Origin: Fluviicola sp.
GTDB lineage: Bacteria; Bacteroidota; Bacteroidia; Flavobacteriales_D; Crocinitomicaceae
Direction: 5' to 3'
Length of the DNA: 64,000 nt
Assembly: GCA_002734085.1 (NCBI GenBank)
Contig: NVXV01000007.1
Span: 89,060 to 153,059 of the forward strand
In this document: positions 62,354 through 64,000 of the stretch, piece by piece
How the letters are laid out: each line of letters starts with the position of its first letter
Numbering within the stretch: position 1 is the stretch's first letter
Translations under genes and position numbers: made by a program
The notes under the pieces: model-generated
What the model was told of the DNA's origin: nothing
What the model saw: the letters and a program-made list of their open reading frames with translations, nothing else
Database searches by the model: none

Positions 62354-62695
62354 ATGAAACAATTATTGATATTACTTTTCCTGTTGTTCAGCTTTTCTTG
62401 CTTTCCACAAGATAGTAGTGGCAAAAAGATCTCCAAAAACAAAGTTTTAGTTAAAGAATATTATGAAAACGGACAACTGAAAGCTAAAGGGAAAAAGAAA
62501 CGTTGCTTCAAAGTGCATTCTGTTGATGGTAGGTCATGCGGGATCATGTCTTTCTTTAAACATGGAAGGTGGACGCATTATTATGCCAATGGTCAGAAAA
62601 AAAGTGTGGAGAAATATAAAAAAGGAGAATTTATAAAACTCATGAGAAGTTGGAATGAAGACGGAACGAGAAATAAGGAGCTACAGGATAGTTAA
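62354..62695 (+). CDS. MORN-like repeat secreted protein
   Basis: 113 residues. The leader ends in FSFSCFP; the Cys suggests a lipobox but is not followed by the usual residues, so it may be a normal signal peptide or a lipoprotein. Two MORN_2-type repeats are visible (KEYYENGQLKAKGKKK and GRWTHYYANGQKKS). No toxin gene is beside it, so an antitoxin role is not supported. Confidence 0.6.
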   Translation: MKQLLILLFLLFSFSCFPQDSSGKKISKNKVLVKEYYENGQLKAKGKKKRCFKVHSVDGRSCGIMSFFKHGRWTHYYANGQKKSVEKYKKGEFIKLMRSWNEDGTRNKELQDS

Positions 62696-62833
62696 TAAGC
62701 AGCAGTGAGAAAAGAAAAATCAATCAAAAGGATTTTTAAGGTGGCTGATACATACTCGATGGCTCGTCCCTTTCCAAATTAATGCTTAATTTTAATGTTC
62801 AATCTGACTATCAATAGTTAACATTTAATCCTT

Positions 62834-63226
62834 ATGAAGATTTTTATTCTTACTGTACTTTTATTTCTCACCTCGTCAATAAAGCAGCGGGGATCAGGGA
62901 GCATTCATGTTGATGTTTTTCAAAATAAAGATTGTAATCTAAATTCGAACAAACAATTAGATAGTGCTAGGGTTATAGTTAACAATTATAGATTAGATGC
63001 ACCTATTGAGTATACTATTTTTAATGCGGCAAAACATGTTGAACCAAGCTTAGAGTCTGGAAAATACGATGTAACTTATATAAACCCTTACGGAGAAAAC
63101 ATCATTATAAAAGATGTGTCAGTTTCAGCTGAACGAATAACATTTGTTGAAATACTATTAGAGCCAAATTGTGATCTTAATTTTTTTGAGAAAAGAAAAA
63201 GAAAAATAAACTATTCTAATTATTAG
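62834..63226 (+). CDS. Small secreted beta-type protein, unknown
   Basis: 130 residues with a signal peptide of about 17 residues. The mature part has a beta pattern (VDVFQNKDCNLNSNKQLDSA, SGKYDVTYINPYGENIIIKD). It resembles the carboxypeptidase-regulatory-like or Big-type modules often fused to receptors, here alone. The C-terminus is very basic (FFEKRKRKINYSN). No family is recognised. Confidence 0.5.
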   Translation: MKIFILTVLLFLTSSIKQRGSGSIHVDVFQNKDCNLNSNKQLDSARVIVNNYRLDAPIEYTIFNAAKHVEPSLESGKYDVTYINPYGENIIIKDVSVSAERITFVEILLEPNCDLNFFEKRKRKINYSNY

Positions 63227-63386
63227 GGATAAATACTTCTAACTTTTTTGCCTATAAAATACTGCATGATTGTACTTCGAATGATAAGTCATCCATAGTT
63301 CAATCATTGCTTTCAAAAATTATGGTTAACTTTATGGATAGTAGTGGTTTAATAGAAACGGAGCTTTAATTAGAATTCAGACTATT

Positions 63387-63995
63387 ATGTATTTTATACT
63401 TCTAATACCCTTTTGCTTTTTATTAAGCAATTCGTCTTTTGGTCAATCTGATACGACTGAAGTAGAGGGAAAGTGGATTCTTTTTGGACATGAGTCATCT
63501 GACAGTTTAGTAGATCACAAATCATATACGGGTTATCATATTAGTTATTATAGGGATAGTTTAAAACATTCTGAGGGATACTATTTCGACGATCAAAGAA
63601 CAGGCGTTTGGATCTATTATTTTGAGGAGGGCGAAACAAAAGCAATGATTACATACAGAAATAATAAACCCTATGGATTATATAAAGAATATTATCAAAA
63701 TGGCTACTTGAAAGACTCGTCCTATTTAGATGGATCATTGAATAAAATCATCAATAGTTGTGTTAGATATTATGAAAACGGTGGAGTTGCTTTTCAGGCA
63801 TCCTACAACAATAATCACAAAGAGGAAGGTACGGTTCTGTATTATTATGAAAATGGCCAAATAGAAGTCGATTATAACGCCAAAAACGGAATACCTGTTG
63901 GGAAAATGACACGATTTTCTGAAAATGGAGAAATTAAAGAAATAGTCATTTTCAATGAAAAGGGTGAAGTTATCAAGAGTATAGTAGACCCATAA
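63387..63995 (+). CDS. MORN-like repeat protein
   Basis: 202 residues with a signal peptide (1-19). The body is made of five or six MORN_2-type repeats (GVWIYYFEEGETKAMITYRN, GLYKEYYQNGYLKDSSYL, VRYYENGGVAFQASYNN, VLYYYENGQIEVDYNAKN, GKMTRFSENGEIKEIVIFN), each starting with a G.W/Y pattern. It is a longer relative of the proteins at 34.3 and 62.4 kb. A surface or periplasmic role is likely; an antitoxin label is not supported. It is complete and ends 5 bases before the window end. Confidence 0.7.
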   Translation: MYFILLIPFCFLLSNSSFGQSDTTEVEGKWILFGHESSDSLVDHKSYTGYHISYYRDSLKHSEGYYFDDQRTGVWIYYFEEGETKAMITYRNNKPYGLYKEYYQNGYLKDSSYLDGSLNKIINSCVRYYENGGVAFQASYNNNHKEEGTVLYYYENGQIEVDYNAKNGIPVGKMTRFSENGEIKEIVIFNEKGEVIKSIVDP

Positions 63996-64000
63996 TACGA

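Noticed and set aside
41681-63995. Integron-type cassette array
   Set aside because: Same-strand single genes suggest it, but only one attC-like site is found and there is no integrase in the window.
34259-63995. MORN_2/YwqK proteins as toxin-antitoxin units
   Set aside because: The three proteins have export signals and no toxin partner beside them, so the common database label is not supported.

Overview
The window looks like the chromosome of a low-GC member of the Bacteroidota, most likely order Flavobacteriales (a Crocinitomicaceae-like lineage is my inference). The support is: three proteins with type IX secretion (T9SS) sorting tails, one of them of the gliding-motility type; many TonB-dependent receptors and lipoproteins; a DnaG primase with the eroded zinc site usual in flavobacteria; a class-B succinate dehydrogenase; and promoters that fit the Bacteroidota TTG-N19-TAnnTTTG pattern. 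I found no rRNA, tRNA or CRISPR array.

Positions 1 to about 41.3 kb are conserved backbone. It starts with the end of an unidentified helical protein, then a tatA-gatA-mltD-DUF4837 block on the plus strand. A minus-strand cell-surface block follows (4.8-10.6 kb: a GEVED T9SS protein, a TonB receptor and a PCMD-type T9SS protein), then a DUF4168 protein and a PKD-domain T9SS type B protein. Next are mfd, a membrane glycosyltransferase and a TonB receptor preceded by a clear TPP riboswitch, so thiamin or a precursor is its likely cargo. The block continues with sdhCAB, an M1-type peptidase, a TSP3/SPOR outer-membrane protein, a lipoprotein-dnaG-mscS operon, a PlsC-type acyltransferase, a PorT-like barrel, a lipoprotein, a DEAD-box helicase and typA.

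From about 41.3 kb to the end the character changes. There are about 28 mostly small genes, nearly all on the plus strand, with AT-rich spacers and many lipoproteins and small membrane proteins of unknown role. Recognisable members are a PD-(D/E)XK nuclease fused to an ImmA/IrrE-type metallopeptidase and flanked by two membrane proteins, an M28 peptidase, a VanW-family protein, a DUF1801 protein, an RDD protein, an alpha/beta esterase, an intradiol dioxygenase, a GNAT acetyltransferase, and TPR, WG and MORN repeat proteins. Two genes are split by single-base frameshifts. Decayed partial copies of one small membrane-protein gene (intact at 44826-45149) are scattered over 46-60 kb. One copy is interrupted by the minus-strand WG-repeat gene. 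A short TATATTTG-containing element recurs at several gene starts. This reads as an accessory region that grows by duplication and insertion of single genes. Its most interesting parts are the nuclease-protease fusion triad and the interrupted-repeat insertion site.
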